From assembly GCA_016784735.1 (NCBI GenBank), contig JADHUC010000053.1, positions 1 to 44,509 of the forward strand: a DNA stretch of 44,509 bases, given 5' to 3'. Each line of letters opens with the position of its first letter. Position 1 is the first letter of the stretch. The stretch comes from Pirellulaceae bacterium (GTDB lineage Bacteria > Planctomycetota > Planctomycetia > Pirellulales > Pirellulaceae). Of the stretch, positions 32,041 to 40,784 are shown in pieces. The position numbers were made by a program, and so were the translations under genes. Under the pieces are notes generated by a model. It saw only the letters and a program-made list of their open reading frames with translations, made no database searches and was not told the origin of the DNA.

Positions 32041-33042
32041 ATGGGCTTTGCGGCCAAAGATGCTAGCAAGAAGCTGCCGACAACGCCGTGGGGGCATCTG
32101 CCGCCTCGCATGCGCGTGCTGTTCATCACCGGCCTGCACCGCACGGGTGGCTGGCTGGCCGAGGCTTTCGCGTCCGATAGCGCGTCGGAAGTGGTGCTGG
32201 AGGAATCCGTAGGCATCGCCAGTGGACTCGCACGATTGCGGGACGAGGTCTTCGACGCGGTGCTGATTAGCCACGAAGGCGAAGGTTTGAACGCCCTGGA
32301 CGTGCTGGATGCCATCCGTACCGGCAGCAGCGACGAGCAGCCGATCATCGTGTTGGGCCAGCAGAGCGAACAGCAGATGGCGGACCTGTGCTATGAATCC
32401 GGCGCTGAAGCCTACATCTGCGTGAACACCACGACCACGCGATCGCTAATCTGGCGAGTGGCACGTGCCATGGAACGGCATCAGTTGCTGGCGGAAAACC
32501 GTCGATTGCAGCAAGAGCACCGTCATCGGCTGCAAATGGAACACGACGAAGCAACGCGCTTGCTGGGGCAGCAGCGCACGCTGATCGTGGGCCGAGTCCA
32601 AATCGAGTGCGAGAAAGACCAGCCCGCCGCAAAGTCGCAAGTGTTGTCAAAGCTACTGGCCGAGGTAGAAGACAACGCATGCCCGGATCTGCCCGAACCT
32701 TTGATCCAACACTACCGGGAGTTGCTGCGAGCGTACGTGATCATGGGCGCCGGCAACTTGACCGAGGAAATGGACATTCTGGCCGATCTGCTGGTGTCTG
32801 CCGGCGTCACGGCCGCCGAAGCGATGATGCTGCACTTGCACGTCCTGGAAGACATGATCCGCGGACTAGGCAGTCGCAGCGCGCGACACGTGATGAATCG
32901 AGCCGACCTGCTGATTCTGGAAGTGATGATGAATCTGGCGGAAGGCTATCGCGACCGATTTGTCAGACGCGTCCATCCACCGCGTCAACAACTTCTGCCG
33001 GGTTTCGCGCAGGTGAGCGACGCGGGCCAGAACTTGCGGTAA
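32041..33042 (+). CDS. Pseudo-receiver regulatory protein with helical C-terminal domain
   Basis: The 333-residue protein has a receiver-like domain from about residue 24 (MRVLFITG) to 145. The third strand reads FDAVLIS where a response regulator has an aspartate at its end, so the phosphate acceptor is missing; the usual acidic pair is not visible either. A coiled-coil stretch (about 145-180, NRRLQQEHRHRLQMEHDE) links to an all-helical domain (about 195-310, with LPEPLIQHYRELLRAYVIMG and AEAMMLHLHVLEDMIRGLG). There is no DNA-binding or output domain I know. No ribosome site is clear at 32041; MRVLF at 32110 is an alternative start. It may bind a partner protein as an adaptor. Confidence 0.65.
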   Translation: MGFAAKDASKKLPTTPWGHLPPRMRVLFITGLHRTGGWLAEAFASDSASEVVLEESVGIASGLARLRDEVFDAVLISHEGEGLNALDVLDAIRTGSSDEQPIIVLGQQSEQQMADLCYESGAEAYICVNTTTTRSLIWRVARAMERHQLLAENRRLQQEHRHRLQMEHDEATRLLGQQRTLIVGRVQIECEKDQPAAKSQVLSKLLAEVEDNACPDLPEPLIQHYRELLRAYVIMGAGNLTEEMDILADLLVSAGVTAAEAMMLHLHVLEDMIRGLGSRSARHVMNRADLLILEVMMNLAEGYRDRFVRRVHPPRQQLLPGFAQVSDAGQNLR

Positions 33043-33098
33043 GCGGCCGAGAATGAGCCCGCAGAGCGGATTTCACGCCGCCGTTCGCACACTCTGAA

Positions 33099-33225
33099 AG
33101 CGTGTCCCGAGATGCCGTACGATGGCCCTCCGAGTCCGTCGATTTGGGTGATCGTTGCTGCCTCGACGGCCTCGGAGGGCCATCGCACGAAGAAAAGACT
33201 CAGCGGGCCTATTTCGCGACACGCT
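33099..33225. repeat. 127-bp palindromic element in the 33.0-33.4 kb gap
   Basis: Inner arms at 33121-33142 and 33163-33184 (GATGGCCCTCCGAG against CTCGGAGGGCCATC, extending inward) match at 21 of 22 positions. Outer arms at 33099-33113 and 33211-33225 (AGCGTGTCCCGAGAT against ATTTCGCGACACGCT) match at 13 of 15. There is no coding capacity; the remaining parts of the gap 33043-33385 show no gene or promoter I can support. Confidence 0.75.
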
Positions 33226-33385
33226 CTGAACGGAACCCGTTCTTCTCGCCAGTAGCCAAGCGGACCCACCTGATCGCGGCTGCCGTAACACCGAGCACCC
33301 CGGTGACGCAACACTCTGTAACGAGTACTCTGTACTGCACTCTCGCCTTTACAGAATTGAGCTACCTCCAGACCGGTGCGTAGAC

Positions 33386-36300
33386 ATGATCCTCACCAGC
33401 CTTCTTTCGACTATCACCATTGCGGCCGGCGTCGTGGCGGCGGATGCGCCGCGACAACAACTGGACCTGAACGGTACGTGGCAGTTTCAGAGAACTGACG
33501 ATCTCGCGAATCCTCCGCAACCAGAGAATTGGAAAACATGTGAGGTGCCCGGTTACTTGCGGGGAACCGATTATGAACGAGCTTGGTTTCGCCGCACGTT
33601 CATCGTGCCCGAGTCGATGCGAGGCAGCCGCATCAAGATTCGTTTTGGCGGCGTGAAGTACAACTCGCGTGTCCTGCTGAACGGCAAGCACGCGGGCGGA
33701 TGTTTTGGCGGTTACCGTCCGTTCGACGTCGACGTGAGCGACGCGGTTCGTTTCGGCGAGGAAGACGAACTGCTGGTGGGCGTACACGATTGGACCGGGT
33801 TGTTCACGCCCGGCCGCGTCGATCTCAGCGACCGTCCCGATTGGTCTCGCATGCGCAGCCGCCCGAAAGACAAAATCCTCAGTCCCATCGGCGGCATCTT
33901 CGAATCGTACGGCATCTGGGACGACGTGACACTGGTTGCCCACCCGGCGGTCTTTGTCAAAGACTTGTTTGTCAAACCATCGGTCCGCCAGGGCGAACTG
34001 GTCGTCGACTATGTGCTGGAAAACGAGTCCGACCAGGACGTGGAAGTCGAAATCACGGCGGTTGTGGAAGATGCGGGCCAAGATGTCCTATCACTGCCCG
34101 GCCAATCCGTTCGTGTCCCAGCCGGGCGGACGACTGCGGTTGCACTTCGGCAAGCATGGCCCGATCCGCGTCGCTGGTCGCACGTGGATCCGCACCTGTA
34201 CCATCTGCGAACTGGACTTTCCTTGGGCGACGTTCTGCGTACTCGGTTCGGCTTTCGCGAGTTCTGGGTCGATGGCCACCGGTTCTATCTGAACGGAAAA
34301 CGGGTCAATCTGTTGGCCACATCGTGGTGGCCCCCGCGAACGCCGATGCCTCGCGAGGAAATCCGCGAGCGGTGGGAGACGGTCAAGCGGATCGGTTGTG
34401 TCGCCTTTCGCACGCACACGCAGCCCTGGCGCAGCGTGCATTATGACGTGGCAGACGAAGTCGGACTGCTAATGATCAACGAAGGGGCTGTCTGGAACGA
34501 CGAGTCGGTCTACCGGATCAACGATCCTGTGTTCTGGGAGAACTATGCGGCCCATCTGAAAGCGATGGTCGACCGCGACAAGAACCGGCCGTCGATGATT
34601 ATGTGGAGTCTGGAAAACGAATTGTACGGCGGCCGGCTGAACGACGAAGCGTCGGCCAAGGCCGATTTGGTGCGCATGGGAAAACTCGTCCGCCAGTGGG
34701 ACCCCACTCGACCGTTCTTCTACGAATCAGACGGCGATCCGGGTGGCGTGGCCGACGTGATCGGGATTCACTATCCGCACGAGTATCCCGACTACACCTG
34801 CTGGCCGAACGAAGCCGACTGGCTGGCCGAGCCGCAAGAATCGGCGGGCCACCATTTCACGAATGGCGAGACCGAGTTTTTCTGGCGCAAAAACAAACCG
34901 CTGTACATCGGCGAGTTCCTGTGGCTCCCATCCGCCGACCCATCGTGGCACACCGTGTTCTTCGGCGATGACGCGTACCTGGACTACCGCCGTTACCGAA
35001 ACATGGGCAAGGCGGAGAGCTGGAGAATGCAAATCCTCGGCTATCGCCATCACGAAGTCGCTGGCATCTCGCCATGGACGGTGATCGAAGGCGGCCCGCT
35101 CGACGATGAAAACTACCTGTGCCAGGCACACCAGTTCGCCTACCAGAAGATCGCCGCCTACTGCCACGACTACGACAGTCGATTCTTCAGCGGCGAGACC
35201 GTCGCTCGGCGACTGGAGGTATTCAATGATCTGTTCGATCGGTCCAACCTGACGGTTGCCTGGACGCTCTCCGCGGCGGACGAAGTGGTCGATCAAGGCG
35301 ACGAGACGTTGGAGCTTGAAGCCGGCGACCATCGGATGCTGACGGTCGATCTGCACATGCCACAGGCGATGCGTCGCACGCCGCTCGCTTGGAAGATAAC
35401 GATTCGCCGTGACGATACGCAGGTTTTCGAGCACACATACGAGTACGCTGTATTCCCGCCTGTAAAGTCCAAAGCCACTGCTGCTCGGATCGGACTCTAC
35501 GATCCGAAAGAAACAAGTGCTGCGGCCTTCGAGCGACTGGGCGTCGCTCTGCGGCCCATCGCTTCGCTGACCAGTGAGTTGCCGGAGTTGGGAGTTTTGA
35601 TCATTGGCGCCGGGGCGCTCGATCGTGAACAACAACCGGCATTGGCAATTGGCGAAGTCCCGCCGGAGCGCCAGGCTCTGATGGACTTCGTTGGCTGCGG
35701 CGGTCGGATTCTCGTCTTGCGGCAAGACGCGTATCCGGAAGGCCGGTTCGATGTGTCATTGGCCGAACACCAATCGACAATGACTTTTCCGCTTTGCGCG
35801 GACCATCCCATCTTGTTAGGCATCGAGCCCGGTGATCTGAAGTTCTGGCGCGGCGATCACATGGTCAGTTCCCGCGAGATCGTACGGCCGACCAAAGGCG
35901 GTTGCACACCGATCGTCGTCTCCGGATCAAAGCAGGGCATCCATCATTCGCCGTTGCTGGAACGTCGGATTGGTGGAGGGGCGATAATTCACAGTCAATT
36001 GAGATTGGTCGAGAAATCTGGCAAAGAGCCGACGGCCGATCGGCTGCTTGTGAACATCCTGCAGTACCTGTCCAACGACTTTGATGGTGCAAAGGTCGCG
36101 CGACACAAAACGGCCGTTATTGGAGGTTCTGACGAATACCACCGGTTTCTTCGATCCGTAGGGCTACGCTACGACGATTTGACCAACCGATTGGCGGACA
36201 CGGACTTGTCAACGTACAAGTTGATCCTGTGCCGAGACGATCTGTCGCACGTGGAAACGCTGAAATCATTCGTCGAACAAGGCGGCAACCTCCTGGTCCA

Positions 36301-37492
36301 TCGCCCTGGCCGCGACGCCGTAGAAGCCGTATGCGATGCCTTCGGTTCGGATCTGGAACTGCAACCATATTCCGGGCCGGTGACTCGCGCCGAAGGCGAG
36401 TTTCCGCTTTTGAATCGGATTGCCCGCGAGGACCTGTATTGGCTGGGCGAGCACGTGGGCATCAGTTGGTCGCCAACGCCACGAGCTACCGAGATGGCCG
36501 ACGGCATGTTCGGCAAACGCATCGACAACAAATCGAGCCGCCAGTTCGAGGTCGAACAGTGGGAACTAGAGGGATACATCGTCGAACGGCGAGAACCCGG
36601 TGTCACATTCGCCACCATCGGATCAGCCTCGGCCGAAGTCGATTTTCTCGACGCGGGCACCTACGTGTTCGGCATCGTCGGCCGCGGCACGCCGTGCGAC
36701 GGCGGTTGGCCCATGGCAAGAGTCTCGATCGACGATGTGCCGTTGGGGCAGACGACGATTCCAAGCGACGGGTGGCAGACATCCACGGTGTTTGGCCACG
36801 TCGAGAAGGGACGTCATAGGGTATCGGTAGCGTTCATCAACGACCAAAGCAATTCCGAAAAACACGAAGATCGAAACCTGTACGTCGACAAGGTCCTTGT
36901 GGCTTTCGATCCGAACCCCGATGCGTCGTTCCTGACGTCGCCGCCGGTAACAGCACGCATCCGTCGCGGGCAGGGGCAGGTAGTAATTGATCAACTTCGT
37001 TGGGACACCGAACAGCGAAACGGACGAAAGGCCACTCGCTACGTCAGTTCGCTGCTCACTGCCTTGGGCGGCGATTTCACACCGCGGTTTTGCGTGACGG
37101 TTGAATGCGAAACGCTGAAACCACCGCCGGGCATGCAGCATTTCCGTGTCGCCGGCGGCATTGTCTCACAGGCGACCAACGGGACCATTCGCGGCCCGAT
37201 CCATGTCGCCGTGGCGGGTCGGTACACGATGGAACTGACCGCCCGAGGCACGCAACTCGACGGCATCTATCCGCTGGTCGAGATTCACCTCGACGGGCAA
37301 GAGCAACAACAACAACAAGAAAGACTCGGCCAAGTGCAAATCGCCAGTGACCATTGGCGGTCGTACCCACTGTCGGTCCAGTTGCCGGAAGGCACTCACG
37401 AGCTATCGCTATCGTTCGTCAACGACGCCAACCGGCCAGGCGAAGCCGATCGGAACGTCATGTACGATAGAATGGTCTTCTACCGAGACTGA
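33386..37492 (+). CDS. Secreted glycoside hydrolase family 2 protein, multidomain
   Basis: The 1368-residue protein has a short signal peptide (MILTSLLSTITIAAGVVAAD). The GH2 core comprises a sugar-binding jelly roll (about 28-170, DLNGTWQFQR, WFRRTFIVPE), an Ig-like domain and a TIM barrel. The acid/base E412 is in MWSLENE and the nucleophile E510 in YIGEFLW, as in beta-galactosidases and relatives. Two flavodoxin/GATase-like segments follow (about 700-860, LIIGAGALDREQ, and 905-1000, KTAVIGGSDEY). At the end are two related beta-sandwich modules, about 1055-1175 (YVFGIVGRGTPCDGG to NLYVDKVLVAF) and 1245-1368 (to RNVMYDRMVFYRD), like calcium-dependent xylan-binding modules. A short run of CAA codons encodes QQQQQ near residue 1310. 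It is cotranscribed with the next gene, 18 bases away. Confidence 0.9.
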   Translation: MILTSLLSTITIAAGVVAADAPRQQLDLNGTWQFQRTDDLANPPQPENWKTCEVPGYLRGTDYERAWFRRTFIVPESMRGSRIKIRFGGVKYNSRVLLNGKHAGGCFGGYRPFDVDVSDAVRFGEEDELLVGVHDWTGLFTPGRVDLSDRPDWSRMRSRPKDKILSPIGGIFESYGIWDDVTLVAHPAVFVKDLFVKPSVRQGELVVDYVLENESDQDVEVEITAVVEDAGQDVLSLPGQSVRVPAGRTTAVALRQAWPDPRRWSHVDPHLYHLRTGLSLGDVLRTRFGFREFWVDGHRFYLNGKRVNLLATSWWPPRTPMPREEIRERWETVKRIGCVAFRTHTQPWRSVHYDVADEVGLLMINEGAVWNDESVYRINDPVFWENYAAHLKAMVDRDKNRPSMIMWSLENELYGGRLNDEASAKADLVRMGKLVRQWDPTRPFFYESDGDPGGVADVIGIHYPHEYPDYTCWPNEADWLAEPQESAGHHFTNGETEFFWRKNKPLYIGEFLWLPSADPSWHTVFFGDDAYLDYRRYRNMGKAESWRMQILGYRHHEVAGISPWTVIEGGPLDDENYLCQAHQFAYQKIAAYCHDYDSRFFSGETVARRLEVFNDLFDRSNLTVAWTLSAADEVVDQGDETLELEAGDHRMLTVDLHMPQAMRRTPLAWKITIRRDDTQVFEHTYEYAVFPPVKSKATAARIGLYDPKETSAAAFERLGVALRPIASLTSELPELGVLIIGAGALDREQQPALAIGEVPPERQALMDFVGCGGRILVLRQDAYPEGRFDVSLAEHQSTMTFPLCADHPILLGIEPGDLKFWRGDHMVSSREIVRPTKGGCTPIVVSGSKQGIHHSPLLERRIGGGAIIHSQLRLVEKSGKEPTADRLLVNILQYLSNDFDGAKVARHKTAVIGGSDEYHRFLRSVGLRYDDLTNRLADTDLSTYKLILCRDDLSHVETLKSFVEQGGNLLVHRPGRDAVEAVCDAFGSDLELQPYSGPVTRAEGEFPLLNRIAREDLYWLGEHVGISWSPTPRATEMADGMFGKRIDNKSSRQFEVEQWELEGYIVERREPGVTFATIGSASAEVDFLDAGTYVFGIVGRGTPCDGGWPMARVSIDDVPLGQTTIPSDGWQTSTVFGHVEKGRHRVSVAFINDQSNSEKHEDRNLYVDKVLVAFDPNPDASFLTSPPVTARIRRGQGQVVIDQLRWDTEQRNGRKATRYVSSLLTALGGDFTPRFCVTVECETLKPPPGMQHFRVAGGIVSQATNGTIRGPIHVAVAGRYTMELTARGTQLDGIYPLVEIHLDGQEQQQQQERLGQVQIASDHWRSYPLSVQLPEGTHELSLSFVNDANRPGEADRNVMYDRMVFYRD

Positions 37493-37510
37493 ATTGAGGG
37501 AAAGAGATCC

Positions 37511-40500
37511 ATGACCGCATCTAGACTGCCTCTACACGGATTGTCAGCCCTGACTCTGCTTGGTGTCGCTCTGATTGCCGTGGGCCGGGCCGAAGCGGAA
37601 CCCAAGCCCGGCGCGGCATCGGATAGGGACTGGTACCTCGACAACGGGCAATTCTGTGTCGTATGGGACGCGGCCAAGGGCGTCTTCAGCTTGGGCCGTC
37701 CTGGCGGTACGGTGTTCGGGCAATTGAGATTCGACAAGCAACCGGCGAAGGTTCAGATCGTAGCGTGGCAACACCCTCACCTCGGGGCGAGCCACGCGTT
37801 CGAGGTCGCTCTGCCGGACGGCGAGACGGGACGCATTATCCTGGTGCCTGATCTTCCATTCGTACTGCTTCAGAAGGAGTTGGCCAACGAGACAACTGAG
37901 GATCAGATCGTGCATCACGTGCGACCGTTCGAGGTGACGCTCGATCTGCCGGACGCGGCGAGCGACTTGAAAGCTCTGGGAACTGCGGGGTTGACTGCTC
38001 CGAACGACCATCCGGGCAGCTATGCGTTTCTGGCCGTCGCTTCGCCGAAAAGTCGACGTGGCGTCGTCTCGGGGTGGCTCAGCCACGACCGCGGAAGTGG
38101 AGTCGTCTTCTCTGACATCAAAGACGAAGCGGTCCACATACTGCCTCAGATCGACTATGGCTGTCTTCGCATTCGTCCCAATGCCAAGACCGGCAGCGAG
38201 ATCTTCGCCATTGGGCTGTTCGACGACGCGCGTCTGGGCCTGGAAGCATACGCCGATGCGATCGCCCAATACTATCAGATTCGGCTGCGGCCGATTGTCT
38301 CGGGCTATTGCACCTGGTACAGCAGCCCGCACGGCGGCGCCGGCGACGAGGTCCACGTGACGGAATTTGCCAAGGCCGCCGCGGAGAAACTGAAGCCGTA
38401 TGGTTTCGATTTCGTCCAGATCGACGACAAGTGGCAAGACGGCGAGCGCCGCAATGGGCCTGCAAAGAACTTCTACGCACACAAGCCCGACGGCCCCTAT
38501 CCCAACGGGATGAAGAAGGCGGCCGATCAGATCAAATCTGTCGGGCTGGTTCCCGGCATCTGGTTCATGCCGTTTGCCGGCGACCGAGACGATCCGTTCT
38601 ACAAACAGCACCTGGACTGGTTCGTCAAACGCAAGGACGGCACGCCCTACTGGGCACGTTGGGGCGGCACGTCGCTGGACATGACGAACCCAGATACACA
38701 AGCATACGTGCGCAGCATTGTCCGTCGCATCGCGCACGATTGGGGCTACGGTTACTTCAAGATGGACGGCCTCTGGACCGGGACTGCGACCGAGCTGACG
38801 TACGTGAACAACGGATACGTCGAGGATGACATCGGCGAAGCGGTCTTCCATGACGCGGACAAAACGAACATCGAGGCATACCGCGACGGATTCAAGCTGG
38901 TACGCGAAGCGGCCGGCCCGGACGTTTTCTTCTTGGGCTGCTGCGCATCGCAAAACATGAGATCTTTCGGCGGCAGTTTCGGTCTGATCGACGCCATGCG
39001 GATCGGTCCCGATAACGGCACAAGCTGGAACGCCCTCTGCCGTGGACCGTGGCACGGGACCAACCGTTACTTCCTGCACGGGCGTGTCTGGTACAACGAC
39101 CCCGATCCCGTCTACGTACGTCCCAACTTACCGCTGGAGCACGCCCGGCTCGTCTGTACCTGGGTCACGCTCAGCGGGCAATTGACCGTGTTCAGCGAAT
39201 GGCTGCCCAACCTGCCCGACGACCGCGTCGATCTCTTGCGCCGGTCCATGCCCAACCACGGATTGCGTCCACGACCGGTAGACCTGTTCGAAAACGAGTT
39301 GGCCCGCGTCTGGCTCCTGACGGACACGCGCCGCGAGGTGCGACGCGACGTGATTGGCCTCTTTAATTGGGACGAGCACCAATCGGCCGATATCGACTAC
39401 ACGTTCTCAGAAATCGGTCTACCCGTGGCAGAAACACTTGTCGGATACGATTACTGGGCCGATCGTTTTATGCCCCCGTTTTCGGATCGCCTGCGGTGTA
39501 CATTGCCGGGCGGTTCGTGCCGCGTGATTGCCGCACGCCCCCTGTGCGATCGCCCTCAACTCGTCAGCACTTCGCGACACATCACGCAAGGAATCGTCGA
39601 CGTATTGGAGGAAACGTGGGATACAGACACTCTGACGTTGCGCGGCCAAAGCCAAGTCGTGGCCGCCGATCCCTACGAGTTGCGCATTCTCGTTCCCACG
39701 GGCGCTGAATCGTATCGCGTCGTCGGCACCGAAGCTTCCGCCGCCGAAGGCGAGGCTCAAGTCAAAGTCATCTGCGAGCAAACCGGCCCGAAGATCCGCG
39801 TGCGTATCGAAAGTGAGACTAGCCGGACGGTCGATTGGAGCGTGAAATTTCGCCGCGCCGCCGTCGACATACCTGCGCCGCAAGCGATCGACGATCTGAA
39901 GGCCGAGGTGGCGTATCACGAAGTCGTCCTGAAATGGAAGACCGCAGACGCAACGACATTTCGAGTTACGCGCAACGACGGCCGCGTGTCCCAGACGACC
40001 GAGTCCACGCTCCGCGACACAGACTTCGCGAGGGGAACCGGCTACCGGTACACGGTCCAGTCGGTCGGCTGGGACGGTCGTCTGTCGGATGCGGCAAGTG
40101 TCGAAGTGACCACGCCCAAAGAACTCGTCCTTCCGCCCACGCCCCCCAAGCCGGACGTGTCCATCACCAGCCTGACGCCCGTGTCGGCCAAAACCGGCTG
40201 GGGAAAGATCGGCAAGAACCGCACATGCGAAGGCAACCCACTCCGTTTGCTGGGCAAGACGTACGAAGACGGGATGGGCGTACACGCCAATTCGACACTG
40301 ATCTACACGGTGCCGGACGGCGCGAAGCGGCTGGTGGCCACGGTCGGACTGGACGACGAGAAGCAGACCGACCCACGCAGCAGTGTCGTGGCAGCAATCT
40401 ACGGCGATCCCAACGAAATGGGCGAGCGTCCCACGCTACTGGCCAAGAGCCCCGTACTCTGCGATCGGACCGTCCGAATCTGGCACTTCGACGTACCGCT

Positions 40501-40606
40501 CTCGACGCGCATCCGAAAAGTGCACCTAGTCATCACCGACGCCGACGACGGCCACAACAGCGACCACGTTGATTGGCTGAACACCGGTTTTGTTGTTGCT
40601 GATTGA
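37511..40606 (+). CDS. Secreted alpha-galactosidase-like GH36 protein with FN3 and NPCBM domains
   Basis: The 1031-residue protein has a signal peptide (LSALTLLGVALIAVGRAEA). The N-terminal beta domain (about 35-260) is followed by a TIM barrel with YCTWYSSPHGG, FDFVQIDDKWQDG, GIWFMPFAGD, the nucleophile D419 in YFKMDGLW and the probable acid/base D501 in MRIGPDNG, the pattern of clan GH-D (GH27/GH36). A fibronectin type III domain (about 795-875, LKAEVAYHEVVLKWKTADA) and an NPCBM-type galactose-binding domain (about 890-1031, GWGKIGKNRTCEGNPL, GMGVHANSTLIY) end the protein. It should remove terminal alpha-galactose from a glycan. GAGGGAAAG precedes the start. Together with the GH2 gene it forms an operon that attacks galactose-containing polysaccharides. 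Confidence 0.9.
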   Translation: MTASRLPLHGLSALTLLGVALIAVGRAEAEPKPGAASDRDWYLDNGQFCVVWDAAKGVFSLGRPGGTVFGQLRFDKQPAKVQIVAWQHPHLGASHAFEVALPDGETGRIILVPDLPFVLLQKELANETTEDQIVHHVRPFEVTLDLPDAASDLKALGTAGLTAPNDHPGSYAFLAVASPKSRRGVVSGWLSHDRGSGVVFSDIKDEAVHILPQIDYGCLRIRPNAKTGSEIFAIGLFDDARLGLEAYADAIAQYYQIRLRPIVSGYCTWYSSPHGGAGDEVHVTEFAKAAAEKLKPYGFDFVQIDDKWQDGERRNGPAKNFYAHKPDGPYPNGMKKAADQIKSVGLVPGIWFMPFAGDRDDPFYKQHLDWFVKRKDGTPYWARWGGTSLDMTNPDTQAYVRSIVRRIAHDWGYGYFKMDGLWTGTATELTYVNNGYVEDDIGEAVFHDADKTNIEAYRDGFKLVREAAGPDVFFLGCCASQNMRSFGGSFGLIDAMRIGPDNGTSWNALCRGPWHGTNRYFLHGRVWYNDPDPVYVRPNLPLEHARLVCTWVTLSGQLTVFSEWLPNLPDDRVDLLRRSMPNHGLRPRPVDLFENELARVWLLTDTRREVRRDVIGLFNWDEHQSADIDYTFSEIGLPVAETLVGYDYWADRFMPPFSDRLRCTLPGGSCRVIAARPLCDRPQLVSTSRHITQGIVDVLEETWDTDTLTLRGQSQVVAADPYELRILVPTGAESYRVVGTEASAAEGEAQVKVICEQTGPKIRVRIESETSRTVDWSVKFRRAAVDIPAPQAIDDLKAEVAYHEVVLKWKTADATTFRVTRNDGRVSQTTESTLRDTDFARGTGYRYTVQSVGWDGRLSDAASVEVTTPKELVLPPTPPKPDVSITSLTPVSAKTGWGKIGKNRTCEGNPLRLLGKTYEDGMGVHANSTLIYTVPDGAKRLVATVGLDDEKQTDPRSSVVAAIYGDPNEMGERPTLLAKSPVLCDRTVRIWHFDVPLSTRIRKVHLVITDADDGHNSDHVDWLNTGFVVAD

Positions 40607-40784
40607 CCACCATGCGCTTGACCGGCCCGCGGAACAGCCACAGAATAGTCCGCGGCGAGTCTTGTGGTGGGACGAATGGCATTCGGTCCTACCGAAACGC
40701 GGGAGTCTCCGGGTGGGACTCGCGCTCTACCCTGGAGCGAGAAGGAACTAGACGCATAGGCGTTGATCACGGGAGGTGGATTCG

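Noticed and set aside
37544..39079. A 511-codon frame antisense to the GH36-like gene
   Set aside because: The sense strand encodes all catalytic motifs of the glycosidase; the antisense composition is typical of mirror frames.
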